DNA of 47,928 bases from IMG/VR virus record IMGVR_UViG_3300025168_015140, positions 1 through 47,928 of that record. One strand, given 5' to 3'. The translations under genes were made by a program, and so were the position numbers. Each line of letters starts with the position of its first letter. Positions within the stretch are counted from its first letter, which is position 1. The notes below the pieces were generated by a model. It made no database searches and was not told where the DNA came from. It saw only the letters and a program-made list of their open reading frames with translations. This DNA comes from a virus. Positions 21,012 through 29,763 of the stretch are shown one piece after another.

Positions 21012-21838
21012 TGGAACATTTTCCTAAATGGAATCGGTTCATAAATGAATCAGTAGAAAAATTATATGTTCACGGATATGTGAAGCCTGAGAATTCTTTC
21101 TATACCCTGAGTGAGTGGGAAAATTTATTTGTTAATAAAGTGTTAAGCTTTCAGAAAGAAGGACATTATATTAGTCATTCTCACGGTAACATTGTTGGAC
21201 CTAAAGAATTACAAAATATCATTGATGAGTTTTATGGTTTCCAACTGAACGTTGATGTTGATCGATATGATTTATTGACAACAAAAAATGTTCTAGATCA
21301 TATCGAGGATTTTGCTAACCATAGGTACTGGTCACTGGCCAATGAGTTTGGACAATACTTTGAGGACATCTCTCAACTTAGGTTTGCATATTTTTATTCT
21401 CGTGGAGATTTAGAACCTTATGTTTTAGTGGACGATGCTTTCACACAACAAATCTACGGTTCAACTAATAATCCAAAAATTCTATACCATTATACTCATA
21501 CAGAAGGGGTGGATAGAATCCAGAGATCTATTGATAGCGGTAATCAGTTTGATATATCTGCATATACAGTCGCAGAGCGTGATTTTTTCCGAGCTAAGTC
21601 TAATATGATAATGGAGTTCGAAGGAAACGTCAGGGCAGGATTTCGAAGCGATGTGAAATCATATTCAGTAAGCAATGGAAGAAAATGTGTTAATGTCCAC
21701 AGGCTTGGTTATCCGGGCAAAGAAAAAGATAATCTTTGTACTGACCTTGAGAATGATTGTAACGGAGATTTAAAAACATCCTTGTGGAACGAATTCATTG
21801 TAACACCAACTAGAATAATTAACGTTACTAAAAAATGA
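21011..21838 (+). CDS. Putative ADP-ribosyltransferase-like protein 1
   Basis: 275 residues starting MEHFPKWNRFINE-S, a short leader-like helix ending in INE. The C-terminal part has features of the ART fold: ILYHYTHTEGVDRIQRSID (His160 of an H-Y-T motif), ISAYT as a possible S-T strand, and SLWNEFIVTPTRIINV with E261 as a possible catalytic or structural Glu. The first 150 residues are unrecognised. It lies beside a better ART candidate at 22527. Confidence in the enzymatic role is modest because the second Glu is not evident. Confidence 0.45.
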   Translation: MEHFPKWNRFINESVEKLYVHGYVKPENSFYTLSEWENLFVNKVLSFQKEGHYISHSHGNIVGPKELQNIIDEFYGFQLNVDVDRYDLLTTKNVLDHIEDFANHRYWSLANEFGQYFEDISQLRFAYFYSRGDLEPYVLVDDAFTQQIYGSTNNPKILYHYTHTEGVDRIQRSIDSGNQFDISAYTVAERDFFRAKSNMIMEFEGNVRAGFRSDVKSYSVSNGRKCVNVHRLGYPGKEKDNLCTDLENDCNGDLKTSLWNEFIVTPTRIINVTKK

Positions 21839-22527
21839 TAGTGGAAGAGATGGTCAGAGGAAGAGCACTCGATCGATATGCCACCTTGGCCAGCAGAGAA
21901 ACAATAAACCACTTAAAGAGCCAAAGTTTTATAGAATCTTTCAATTCTAACGATAGGGCAACTTTCAGACTAGAGGTCCCTCAGGTCACTGCAAAAATAG
22001 ATTTTCTAAGGAATATAATTATTTCAATCCAAAAAGGAAAAAGTATCAAGTCTAATGGTTCATATGAATTCAACTTAGATGCTGATGAAGATCAACGTAA
22101 AGATTCTGATATTTTAGTTAATCTTGTATTACCTCACAAATATACTGAAGATTTTTCTTTTATCTCTTGTTTGATCCCAGAACTTAAAGAGACCTTTCGT
22201 CACGAATTAGAACACAGCAGTCAAAGTACAGAAGATCTAATGGCAGTTCAAAGAGTCGTACCGAACCGAGAGATTTGGAAAGATATAGAAACAGCAGAAA
22301 ATTATTACCTATCGGACGCTGAAATTCAAGCTCACATTGCCGGAATATATAAGAAAGCAAAAAGTTTTAAGAAACCCTCTACAAGTGTCTTAAAAAAGGT
22401 TCTTGTTGGAATATATAATACTGGACTTCTTTACAATCTTGATTCTAAAAAACTATCTAATTTAATTGATAAGATACAAGATCGTTGGACAGACTATTTA
22501 TTTAAGAGATACCCTAGGGCACAATAA
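21835..22527 (+). CDS. Putative zinc metallopeptidase (HELEH)
   Basis: 230 residues. ETFRHELEHSSQS holds an HExxH motif (H123, E124, H127). About 40 residues on, YYLSDAEIQAHIAGIYKKAK has a Glu suited to be the third ligand of a gluzincin-type site. Start and stop both overlap neighbouring ART-like genes by a few bases, so the three are almost certainly co-translated. Target unknown; it could process capsid or host proteins. Confidence 0.65.
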   Translation: MIVEEMVRGRALDRYATLASRETINHLKSQSFIESFNSNDRATFRLEVPQVTAKIDFLRNIIISIQKGKSIKSNGSYEFNLDADEDQRKDSDILVNLVLPHKYTEDFSFISCLIPELKETFRHELEHSSQSTEDLMAVQRVVPNREIWKDIETAENYYLSDAEIQAHIAGIYKKAKSFKKPSTSVLKKVLVGIYNTGLLYNLDSKKLSNLIDKIQDRWTDYLFKRYPRAQ

Positions 22528-23636
22528 TGAAACTATTAATGGAACAATGGCGAAAGTTTTTAAAGGAAGGCATCAGCGATGTCGTCTACCATTATACTAA
22601 CGGACTTGAGAAGGGTGCCAAGATTCTAGAACAGAATAAGTTTATGGCGTCCGGTGGATTCACCAAAGACGTTGAGTCTGAGTTAGGTAAAGGTAAACTT
22701 TATTATTTCTCCACCGCAAGAACCCCAGCCAATGCTTACACGGGAAACTATCCACAGGGTGTTATCTTTAAACTAGACGGTCGTGCTTTGGGGCAGAAAT
22801 ATAAAGGAGTTCCACTAGACTATTGGGCAACAAAGAAGCGTTCTTCTAAAAAGGCAGCCAACCTTGACCCCGGAGAGACAGAAGGTTTTGAGGCAGAAGA
22901 CAGAATACTTTTAGACGAGCCTTATATCGAGGATGCCGACAGATACATTGACGAAATACATTTTGCTATTCCTTTATATCGGTTTGAGAAAGGAATGTTT
23001 GATGACAAGCCTACCAGAAAAGCAGGCAGTTCCATAGAAAATTATCAAATGGAAGGTTTACGAAAAGGTGTAGCTGTGGCGGAACAAAGAAACATCCCTT
23101 ACTACATCCACATTGATAAACAAACTTTCCCCTTTGTTGAGGTTGGTAAGAAGAAAGCACTTACTAGCTTGGCTGCATTTATGGAAGAGGTAGAAAAGTC
23201 CGGTGTTAAGGTCAATGAACCCCGTGACCAAGCATCGGTTTATACGAGTAGAAGAGGAGCGGAGATCGGAGAGGACGAAGTATTCCTGTATGTTCAGGCA
23301 GCCCAAGATATCCTAGCCGGCAAAGAGCAATTTGAAGGAGCCAGCGTAAAGGACAAGGTTGGATATAAAGATGAAAGCCAGCGAAAAGATTTGGGCAAAG
23401 TGATGTTCCGAAATCTTACTGGTTCGCCTAATATGCAGGGTCGCTTTTACAGAGACATTGATAACCCACTTCACAATATAAGCTCTAATCCCAAAGCCCG
23501 CAAGACTTTGGAGACGCTCGCCTCACTTATGCGGAGCACAAAACAAAAGACGATAAAAGATTTTGAAAACTATTTAAATCAGGTTTACAAACAAAACCAT
23601 CCCGATGGGGACCCAACAGGATATAGGAACTCATGA
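22527..23636 (+). CDS. Putative ADP-ribosyltransferase-like protein 2 with virion leader
   Basis: 369 residues. MKLLMEQWRKFLKE-G looks like a T4-type capsid-targeting leader cut at LKE/G. Directly after come the ART motifs in order: VVYHYTNGLEKGAKIL (His22), LYYFSTARTPANAY (S62-T63), VIFKLDGRALG, and EGFEAEDRILLDEP with the E122-x-E124 pair expected for the catalytic Glu. ARTs transfer ADP-ribose from NAD+ to proteins or nucleic acids; T4 Alt, packaged with a similar leader, modifies host RNA polymerase. The C-terminal 200 residues are unknown. Overlaps both neighbours. Confidence 0.6.
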   Translation: MKLLMEQWRKFLKEGISDVVYHYTNGLEKGAKILEQNKFMASGGFTKDVESELGKGKLYYFSTARTPANAYTGNYPQGVIFKLDGRALGQKYKGVPLDYWATKKRSSKKAANLDPGETEGFEAEDRILLDEPYIEDADRYIDEIHFAIPLYRFEKGMFDDKPTRKAGSSIENYQMEGLRKGVAVAEQRNIPYYIHIDKQTFPFVEVGKKKALTSLAAFMEEVEKSGVKVNEPRDQASVYTSRRGAEIGEDEVFLYVQAAQDILAGKEQFEGASVKDKVGYKDESQRKDLGKVMFRNLTGSPNMQGRFYRDIDNPLHNISSNPKARKTLETLASLMRSTKQKTIKDFENYLNQVYKQNHPDGDPTGYRNS

Positions 23637-23923
23637 AAATTACCAAAGAAGAATTAAAACAAATTATTAAAGAAGAATTGAACGAAGCATTCCGAATGGA
23701 AGCTGATTTTAAACCCGGAACTATGGTTAATTGGAATGTCTTAGCAAAGGTTGTAAAAACTACTTCTTCCGGTCGGCAAAAGGTTGATTATGATAGAATG
23801 ACGATGACCGGCGCTGTTCAGGAATTGATTACAAGCGGTGGCGCTGTAGGCGGAGTTGCAATAATCCAAGACCCCGATGGAAATTCTCATGAAGTAGAGG
23901 TCTCAGAACTTAGTCACGCTTAG
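23633..23923 (+). CDS. Small protein with leader and SH3-like domain
   Basis: 96 residues. MKITKEELKQIIKEELNE-A is a leader-like amphipathic helix ending LNE/A. Then DFKPGTMVNWNVLAKVVKT ... GGVAIIQDPDGNSHEVEVSEL follows the SH3-like family plan. It is the only clear case that joins the two recurrent modules of this genome. ATGA overlap with the ART-like gene. Confidence 0.55.
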   Translation: MKITKEELKQIIKEELNEAFRMEADFKPGTMVNWNVLAKVVKTTSSGRQKVDYDRMTMTGAVQELITSGGAVGGVAIIQDPDGNSHEVEVSELSHA

Positions 23924-23940
23924 AACCTGAATAAACTATT

Positions 23941-23946
23941 TATAAT
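23941..23946 (+). promoter_or_regulatory. Possible -10 for YeaH-SpoVR-PrkA operon
   Basis: Perfect TATAAT 15 bases before the YeaH start; the -35 (CTTAGA, 23919-23924, 16-base spacer) is weak, so an activator or a different sigma may be needed. Confidence 0.35.
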
Positions 23947-23960
23947 AGGGTCTAAGAAAT

Positions 23961-25154
23961 ATGAGTACTTTTAAAGAACATAAAACAATCGCAGATCGAG
24001 CGGCAGGTGATCGAACCCGTCATCGTCAAAAGATTGAGAAGGCCATCAAAGAAAGCATCAAAGATGTGGTGGCTGAAGAAAGCATTATAGGGCAAAACGG
24101 AAACAAGAAAATAAGAATACCAGTCAAGGGTATTAAAGAACATCGTTTTGTTTATGGAGCGAATAAGAACAATAAACAAGTTGGCTCTGCCCAAGGGAAA
24201 GAAGTTAACCAAGGTCAACGCATAGGTCACCGACGCCGCCAACGACCAACAGAGGGACAGGGCGATAAACCGGGTAATCAGCCCGGTGAAGAAATGTATG
24301 AGATAGAGATGTCCCTAGAAGAACTAGCGGGTTATCTATTTAATGATCTTGAACTGCCAGAGCTAGAAAAGAAAAGCTTTAAATTTACTACACAAGAGAA
24401 GATGAAACGAAAGGGTAAGCGCCCTTACGGTATCCGCCCACGCTTATCAAAAAAAGAGACTATTAAACAAAAGATTAGAAGAAAAAAGGCTGCTATCAAG
24501 GCGGGGTCTTATGATCCTGAGAGCGGTGAAAGATTTACCTTTCACGAGAGTGATTTAAGATATAAGCATATAGCCCCTGTCAAAAAGGAAAATACAGCAG
24601 CCGTTGTGTTTTTTGTAATGGATGTTTCTGGGTCTATGTCCAAATCTAAAAAGTTTCTTGCTCGTAGTTTTTTCTTCCTTCTTTATCAGTTTTTGAATCA
24701 CAAATATTCTTCTATAGATGTAGTCTTTATTTCCCATACTGCTGAGGCTAATGAAGTCAATGAAGATCAGTTTTTCACACAAGTACCCAGCGGGGGAACT
24801 CTTGTATCTACTGGATTAAAAAAGGTAGAAGAAATTGTTGAAAAACGGTATCACCCCAACAACTGGAATATATACACTTTCTATTGTGGAGATGGAGATA
24901 ACTGGAGTATTGATAACAAAGAATCTCTAGATGCCTTCAAGAGATTGAAAGAAATAAATCAAGCTATGTGTTATACAGAAATTGGAAAGCTCTACGATTA
25001 TCGAGAGTATTCTTTATTTGCGGGCGGGAATCCTGAGAAGCGCCTATGGGACTGGACCAAATTAGCAGAGGATAAAAACTTTAAAAGAATAAGACTTCAA
25101 GAAAGTAAAGACATTTGGCCTGCTTTCAAAAAACTATTTGGAGGAAAATCATAA
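23961..25154 (+). CDS. yeaH: YeaH/YhbH family (DUF444) VWA-like protein
   Basis: 397 residues, close to bacterial YeaH/YhbH length. The N-terminus DRTRHRQKIEKAIKESIKDV ... EHRFVYG and the Gly/Gln/Arg-rich linker ending PGEEMYEIEMSLEELAGYLF are hallmarks of the family. The VWA-like core has MIDAS D221-VSGSM and ends ...SGGTLVSTGLKKVEEIV, FYCGDGDNW. In bacteria it works with the PrkA kinase and SpoVR in stress, stationary phase or sporulation; its biochemistry is unknown. The next two genes are exactly those partners. TAATG overlap with SpoVR. Confidence 0.92.
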   Translation: MSTFKEHKTIADRAAGDRTRHRQKIEKAIKESIKDVVAEESIIGQNGNKKIRIPVKGIKEHRFVYGANKNNKQVGSAQGKEVNQGQRIGHRRRQRPTEGQGDKPGNQPGEEMYEIEMSLEELAGYLFNDLELPELEKKSFKFTTQEKMKRKGKRPYGIRPRLSKKETIKQKIRRKKAAIKAGSYDPESGERFTFHESDLRYKHIAPVKKENTAAVVFFVMDVSGSMSKSKKFLARSFFFLLYQFLNHKYSSIDVVFISHTAEANEVNEDQFFTQVPSGGTLVSTGLKKVEEIVEKRYHPNNWNIYTFYCGDGDNWSIDNKESLDAFKRLKEINQAMCYTEIGKLYDYREYSLFAGGNPEKRLWDWTKLAEDKNFKRIRLQESKDIWPAFKKLFGGKS

Positions 25155-26470
25155 TGGCTGATTGGTCAATGGAAGAACTTCAGGACTGGGATAATAAAAT
25201 ATGTTCCCTTGGTAAAAAATACGGGCTTGATTGGTACCCTATCGATTATGAAATTTGTGACTATAAGGAAATGATAGGGCATATGGCATACACAGGTTTG
25301 CCAACTCACTACAGGCACTGGTCATTTGGAAAATCCTTTGATCGCATACAGACAGAATATAATCTGGGTATGTCTGGTCTTCCCTACGAGATGATTATAA
25401 ACTCTAATCCAAGTATATCATATCTAATGACTGAGAATCCTATGCCGACTCACGTACTTACAATGGCACATTGTGTGGGACATAGCGATTTCTTTAAGAA
25501 CAACCGTATGTTTGCTGAGACTGGTGCGGATACTGCAATTGATCGTTTTAAAGCCTCCGGTAAACGAGTTAAAAAATATATGGAAGATCCCAACATTGGA
25601 GTTGATGCAGTGGAGAGAATCCTAGATGCTTGCCACGCTATAAAATATCAAGTTCCTCGCACACCGGGAATAAAAAGACGCAGCCACAAAGAAATGAAAG
25701 AATATTATAAAAGATTGATATTAAATGATAAGTCTGGGCGGTGGAATAGTTTTAATTTAAACAAACTTCCTCTAGAGCCTGATACAAACTTACTGGCATT
25801 TATTGCGGAACATAATAGACATCTTGAAGAATGGGAAAGAGATCTTATTCGAATAGTTGAGCAGGAATCTCTTTATTTTATACCACAAGCTTGTACTAAG
25901 ATTATGAATGAAGGCTGGGCTTGTATGATCCACGAAAAGATAGTGAATGAATTAGGTATACCTGATGATTATTATCTTTCCTTCATTCGATTGCATAATC
26001 AAGTAGTTAGACCACATCTTGGAAGAATCAACCCATATCATCTTGGGTTCAAAATATTTAAGTATATTGAAAAAAATCACGGATTTGATGAGTGCTTGCG
26101 TGTGCGTGAAACACATAGTGATGAAAGTTTTCTTAAAAACTACCTTAATGAAGAATTGTGTAAGGAACTGAATTTGTTTAGTTATTCATTCCATCAAAAA
26201 GATGGGTTTAACAAAATCACCGAAGTTTCTGGGGAAGATACTTGGAGAACTGTTCGTGACGACCTAATTAAAGGTGTAGGCTTAAATAGTATTCCGGTCG
26301 TTATGGTCAAAGAATTATTGAAAGATGGAACGCTTATTTTGCAGCACGAACACGATGGAAGAGACTTAGAGTTGTCAGAAGCAAATAAAGTGTTCGAACA
26401 TATTAACGAATTATGGCCCGGTGAAGTAAGATTCACTACCATTATAGAAGAAGAAACTTGGGAGTTCTAA
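25154..26470 (+). CDS. spoVR: SpoVR family protein
   Basis: 438 residues from ATG 25154 in a TAATG overlap, with GGAGGAAA upstream. WYPIDYEICDYKEMIGHMAY, THYRHWSFGKSFDRIQTEY, MTENPMPTHVLTMAHCVGHSDFF and MNEGWACMIHEKIVNEL are the conserved SpoVR/YcgB blocks, with many candidate metal-binding His and Glu residues. SpoVR acts in spore cortex formation in Bacillus; YcgB is a stationary-phase protein in enterobacteria. Molecular activity is unknown. Slightly shorter than cellular members (about 470-510). Confidence 0.93.
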   Translation: MADWSMEELQDWDNKICSLGKKYGLDWYPIDYEICDYKEMIGHMAYTGLPTHYRHWSFGKSFDRIQTEYNLGMSGLPYEMIINSNPSISYLMTENPMPTHVLTMAHCVGHSDFFKNNRMFAETGADTAIDRFKASGKRVKKYMEDPNIGVDAVERILDACHAIKYQVPRTPGIKRRSHKEMKEYYKRLILNDKSGRWNSFNLNKLPLEPDTNLLAFIAEHNRHLEEWERDLIRIVEQESLYFIPQACTKIMNEGWACMIHEKIVNELGIPDDYYLSFIRLHNQVVRPHLGRINPYHLGFKIFKYIEKNHGFDECLRVRETHSDESFLKNYLNEELCKELNLFSYSFHQKDGFNKITEVSGEDTWRTVRDDLIKGVGLNSIPVVMVKELLKDGTLILQHEHDGRDLELSEANKVFEHINELWPGEVRFTTIIEEETWEF

Positions 26471-26473
26471 TAG

Positions 26474-28417
26474 ATGTCAAAAACAAACAAATCTGATAAG
26501 TTCCTAAAACTTGTCGGAGAGCACAAAGAAAAGAAAAAGGTTGAAAAGTTCCATGGAACTCTAGAAGAATATCTTAAGATTCTAGAGACTGCGCCCGGCG
26601 TTGCTAAACTTGCTCATAAAAGATTATATGATGCTATCGAGAAAGAAGGTGTAACTAGAATGTCTACATCAGACTCCCGGTGCAATAAACTCTTTGGTGG
26701 GACTGAGTTAAGGACCTATGATTATTTTCAAAATAGTTTTTTTGGCATGGAGAGATCTCTAGCTAAGATTATGCGTTTCCTTCGTTCGGCGTCTTTAAAA
26801 GGCGAAGAGAGTCGTCAGGTTCTTTTACTTCTAGGTCCAGTTGGGGCAGGCAAATCTGCTCTATTGGAACGGATCAAGGGAGCACTTGAAACTTGTGAAC
26901 CAATGTATCACATAGATGGCTGTCCCATACACGAAGAACCTCTGCATCTAATCCCCAGATCATTGAGAGAAGAATTTCAGAGTATATATGGAATTCGTAT
27001 CGAGGGAGATCTGTGCCCCGTATGTCGTTTTAAATTAAAAGAAGAGTATAACAATGATTATACTGCAATGCCTATAAAACAATCTTCTTTCTCAGTACGT
27101 GGCAGAAGAGGTGTTGGGGTTGTTCCTCCAATGGATGCAAATAGTCAAGACGTGACAGTTTTGGTTGGTAGTGAGGATATCTCTAAATTAGATATGTATT
27201 CGGAAGATGATCCTAGAGTGTTGTCTCTTAATGGAGCCTTCAATGTTGGCAACCGTGGTATTGTTGAATTTGTTGAGGTGTTCAAAAATGAGATTGAATT
27301 CCTTCACACTATGATCACAGCTACACAGGAGAAATCGGTTCCGTCGCCCGGCAAGGGTCCTATGATATACTTTGATGGCGTGATCCTCGCCCATTGCAAT
27401 GAAGCTGAGTGGAACAAATTTAAGTCTGAAAATACCAACGAAGCTATCTTAGATCGTATTGTTAGAGTTAATGTTCCATACTGCCTTGAATATTCGGAAG
27501 AGCAAAAGATCTACGAGAAGATGTTAGGCCTTTCTGATTTTGATGGACACGTTGCGCCGCATACTTTGGAAATAGCTTCTATGTTTGCTGTTCTTAGTCG
27601 TCTTCATCCCTCGAATAAAGTTGATGCCCTAACAAAGATGAAACTTTATGATGGATCTGAAGTAATAGAAAAAGGTCATGTTAAAAAGATTGATATCAAT
27701 GATCTTCGTGATGAGTCCAGAGACGAAGGAATGACAGGAATTTCTACTCGGTTTATTATGAAGGCAATAGATTCTGCTTTGTCGGACAGCGAAAAGAATA
27801 TGGTTACTCCTATCTCTATTCGTGAGGCATTAATCAAGCAAGTGAAAGACCAAATAGTTGTAGAAGATGATCGTAATCGTTTCCTTGATTTTCTAGGTAA
27901 GACATTGCACGAAGAATATTTAAATATCTTAGAAAAAGAGATTACAAAAGCGTTTGTCTCAGCTTATGATGAACAAGCCGAGGCGTTATTTGACAATTAT
28001 CTAGATCATGCTGAAGCATATGTTAATATGTCTACAGTAAAAGATAGAGTTACAAATGAAGAAATAGCACCTGATGAAAAGTTCCTAGCTTCTATAGAAG
28101 AACAGATTGGAATCATCGGAACGTCAAGAGAAAATTTCCGAGTTGATATTACTGCCTTTATGTTTTCCAAGCTTCGCCGAGGTGAGAAAGTTGATTGGAG
28201 ATCTTATGCTCCTCTTCGTGAAGCTATCGAAAGTAAGCTCACTTCTTCTGTTAAGCAGATTTCACGAATTGTGACAAAATCAAAAAGCAGAGATAAGAAA
28301 CAGCAAGGCAAATATAATGAAATGGTAGAGACCCTCATAAAAGAATACGGATATAATGAGGATTCAGCCGAAGAGGTAATTAAATTCGCTGCAAACAACC
28401 TCTGGAGAGACAGTTAG
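26474..28417 (+). CDS. prkA: PrkA/YeaG serine protein kinase
   Basis: 647 residues, the full cellular length. The AAA domain has Walker A G121-PVGAGKS128 after RSASLKGEESRQVLLLL. GCPIHEEPLHLIPRSLR, IEGDLCPVCRFKL and EFVEVFKNEIEFLHTMITATQE are family hallmarks. The C-terminal kinase-like part includes DEGMTGISTRFIMKAID. Cellular PrkA is a stress-induced Ser/Thr kinase (with protease activity reported for some members) acting in nitrogen starvation, stationary phase and sporulation. Third gene of the yeaH-spoVR-prkA operon. All key motifs appear intact, so it is probably active. Confidence 0.95.
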   Translation: MSKTNKSDKFLKLVGEHKEKKKVEKFHGTLEEYLKILETAPGVAKLAHKRLYDAIEKEGVTRMSTSDSRCNKLFGGTELRTYDYFQNSFFGMERSLAKIMRFLRSASLKGEESRQVLLLLGPVGAGKSALLERIKGALETCEPMYHIDGCPIHEEPLHLIPRSLREEFQSIYGIRIEGDLCPVCRFKLKEEYNNDYTAMPIKQSSFSVRGRRGVGVVPPMDANSQDVTVLVGSEDISKLDMYSEDDPRVLSLNGAFNVGNRGIVEFVEVFKNEIEFLHTMITATQEKSVPSPGKGPMIYFDGVILAHCNEAEWNKFKSENTNEAILDRIVRVNVPYCLEYSEEQKIYEKMLGLSDFDGHVAPHTLEIASMFAVLSRLHPSNKVDALTKMKLYDGSEVIEKGHVKKIDINDLRDESRDEGMTGISTRFIMKAIDSALSDSEKNMVTPISIREALIKQVKDQIVVEDDRNRFLDFLGKTLHEEYLNILEKEITKAFVSAYDEQAEALFDNYLDHAEAYVNMSTVKDRVTNEEIAPDEKFLASIEEQIGIIGTSRENFRVDITAFMFSKLRRGEKVDWRSYAPLREAIESKLTSSVKQISRIVTKSKSRDKKQQGKYNEMVETLIKEYGYNEDSAEEVIKFAANNLWRDS

Positions 28418-28425
28418 AACAAAAA

Positions 28426-29403
28426 ATGTCACAGTTGTCAAAAAAACTTCAAAAACTAGATAAATTTGTTGGTAACACACCCACCGTAAGGCTAGAGTGT
28501 CAATTTGAAGGCAGAAAACTGTATGTTTACGCCAAATACGAAGCTTGGAACTTCTCCGGTAGTATAAAAGACCGTATGGCACTAGAGATATTAAAAGGAG
28601 CATCCGAGTTAAATCTATTAGAGTCTGGCGACACTATAGTAGAAGCTACTAGTGGAAATACTGGGATTGCTTTTGCTGCAATGGGCGCATACCTTGGACA
28701 TCCTGTACAAATATATATGCCAAACTGGCTTTCAGAAGAAAGAAAACGTATATTACGATTTTATGGAGCCAATCTTATTGAAATAACAGCTAAAAAAGGT
28801 GGCTTTCTAAAATGTATCGAACTAGCAGACGAAAAAAGTAGAAAAAAAGGGTTTTTTGGTCCCAAACAATTCAATAATAGTTGGAATGTGTTGTCCCACA
28901 AGAAAAATACAGCCCCAGAACTCGAAAAAACACTAAATGATAATAACTTAGGTGATTTAGACGTATTTATAGCCGGTATGGGTACCGGTGGTACAATAAT
29001 GGGCTTCTATCACTACTTTTCACAAAAAAAGAATAATTTTAGGGCCTATCCTATCCTACCGGACAAGAATGAGGACGGTGGGCACCGTATTGAAGGCATT
29101 GGGGACAGTTTTATACCAAAAATAGTGAATTTACAAGCACTTAGCCCTGTTTTGCGGGTAAATGACTCTGATGCTATCAATATTTCTAGGCAAATCAATA
29201 AGTTAGGTCTATCTGTGGGTATTTCATCTGGAGCTAATATTTTTGGGGCTATTTTAAAAGCTTCTGAGTTACCAGATGGATCTAACGTTGCAACTATATT
29301 GTGTGATGATAATAAAAAATATTTAACCACTGACTTGTGTAATGATGTTGAAGAGCACTGTTCTATGGATATAAAAATACTAGATTATGAATTATTTTCT
29401 TGA
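28426..29403 (+). CDS. cysK: Cysteine synthase family PLP enzyme
   Basis: 325 residues, normal CysK length. NTPTVRLECQF, the PLP lysine K48 in GSIKDRMA, ATSGNTGIAFAA for the substrate loop, AGMGTGGTIMGF for the PLP phosphate, HRIEGIGDSFIP and GISSGANIFGAIL. CysK makes cysteine from O-acetylserine and sulfide. Cystathionine beta-synthase without a regulatory domain is an alternative. It starts nine bases after prkA, so it is probably in the same operon. Cysteine supply could support the NifU-like protein and glutaredoxin encoded nearby. Confidence 0.88.
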   Translation: MSQLSKKLQKLDKFVGNTPTVRLECQFEGRKLYVYAKYEAWNFSGSIKDRMALEILKGASELNLLESGDTIVEATSGNTGIAFAAMGAYLGHPVQIYMPNWLSEERKRILRFYGANLIEITAKKGGFLKCIELADEKSRKKGFFGPKQFNNSWNVLSHKKNTAPELEKTLNDNNLGDLDVFIAGMGTGGTIMGFYHYFSQKKNNFRAYPILPDKNEDGGHRIEGIGDSFIPKIVNLQALSPVLRVNDSDAINISRQINKLGLSVGISSGANIFGAILKASELPDGSNVATILCDDNKKYLTTDLCNDVEEHCSMDIKILDYELFS

Positions 29404-29427
29404 CGAAAGAAATATCTATGTTATTCT
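29400..29427 (+). promoter_or_regulatory. Possible promoter overlapping cysK stop
   Basis: TTGACG at 29400-29405, a 16-base spacer and TATTCT at 29422-29427, the same spacing as other promoters here. Moderate match only. Confidence 0.35.
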
Positions 29428-29436
29428 TACTTTACA

Positions 29437-29763
29437 ATGATCAGAGAAACAAACAATTCAAAAAATAACATAAACTACCCCAAAGAGGCTGTACCTCTTG
29501 GAACTTATGTTAGAGCAAATCGCCATAATAAATTAGGAATAATTACAGATGGTTTCTACGACGGATCAGATGCTGACGGGCAGCAGATCATTATGTATAG
29601 AGTTCTTTTACTTCCAAACCCTAGTTCTTTTGGACCAGTTTCTAATAACTCCGAGAGATACTATCTATCTAATGAATATGAGTATGAGGTAACTGCTTTT
29701 CTGATGGTTGGACCAGTTGATGTATCTAAGATGTTAATAAATCTGGAGGGAGGATTATATTGA
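29437..29763 (+). CDS. SH3-like minidomain protein
   Basis: 108 residues: AVPLGTYVRANRHNKLGIITDGFYDGSD ... IIMYRVLLLPN ... YYLSNEYEYEVTAF. Family member with a longer N-terminus (about 20 polar residues) and an insertion before the last strand. TGATG overlap with the phosphomannomutase gene. Confidence 0.6.
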   Translation: MIRETNNSKNNINYPKEAVPLGTYVRANRHNKLGIITDGFYDGSDADGQQIIMYRVLLLPNPSSFGPVSNNSERYYLSNEYEYEVTAFLMVGPVDVSKMLINLEGGLY

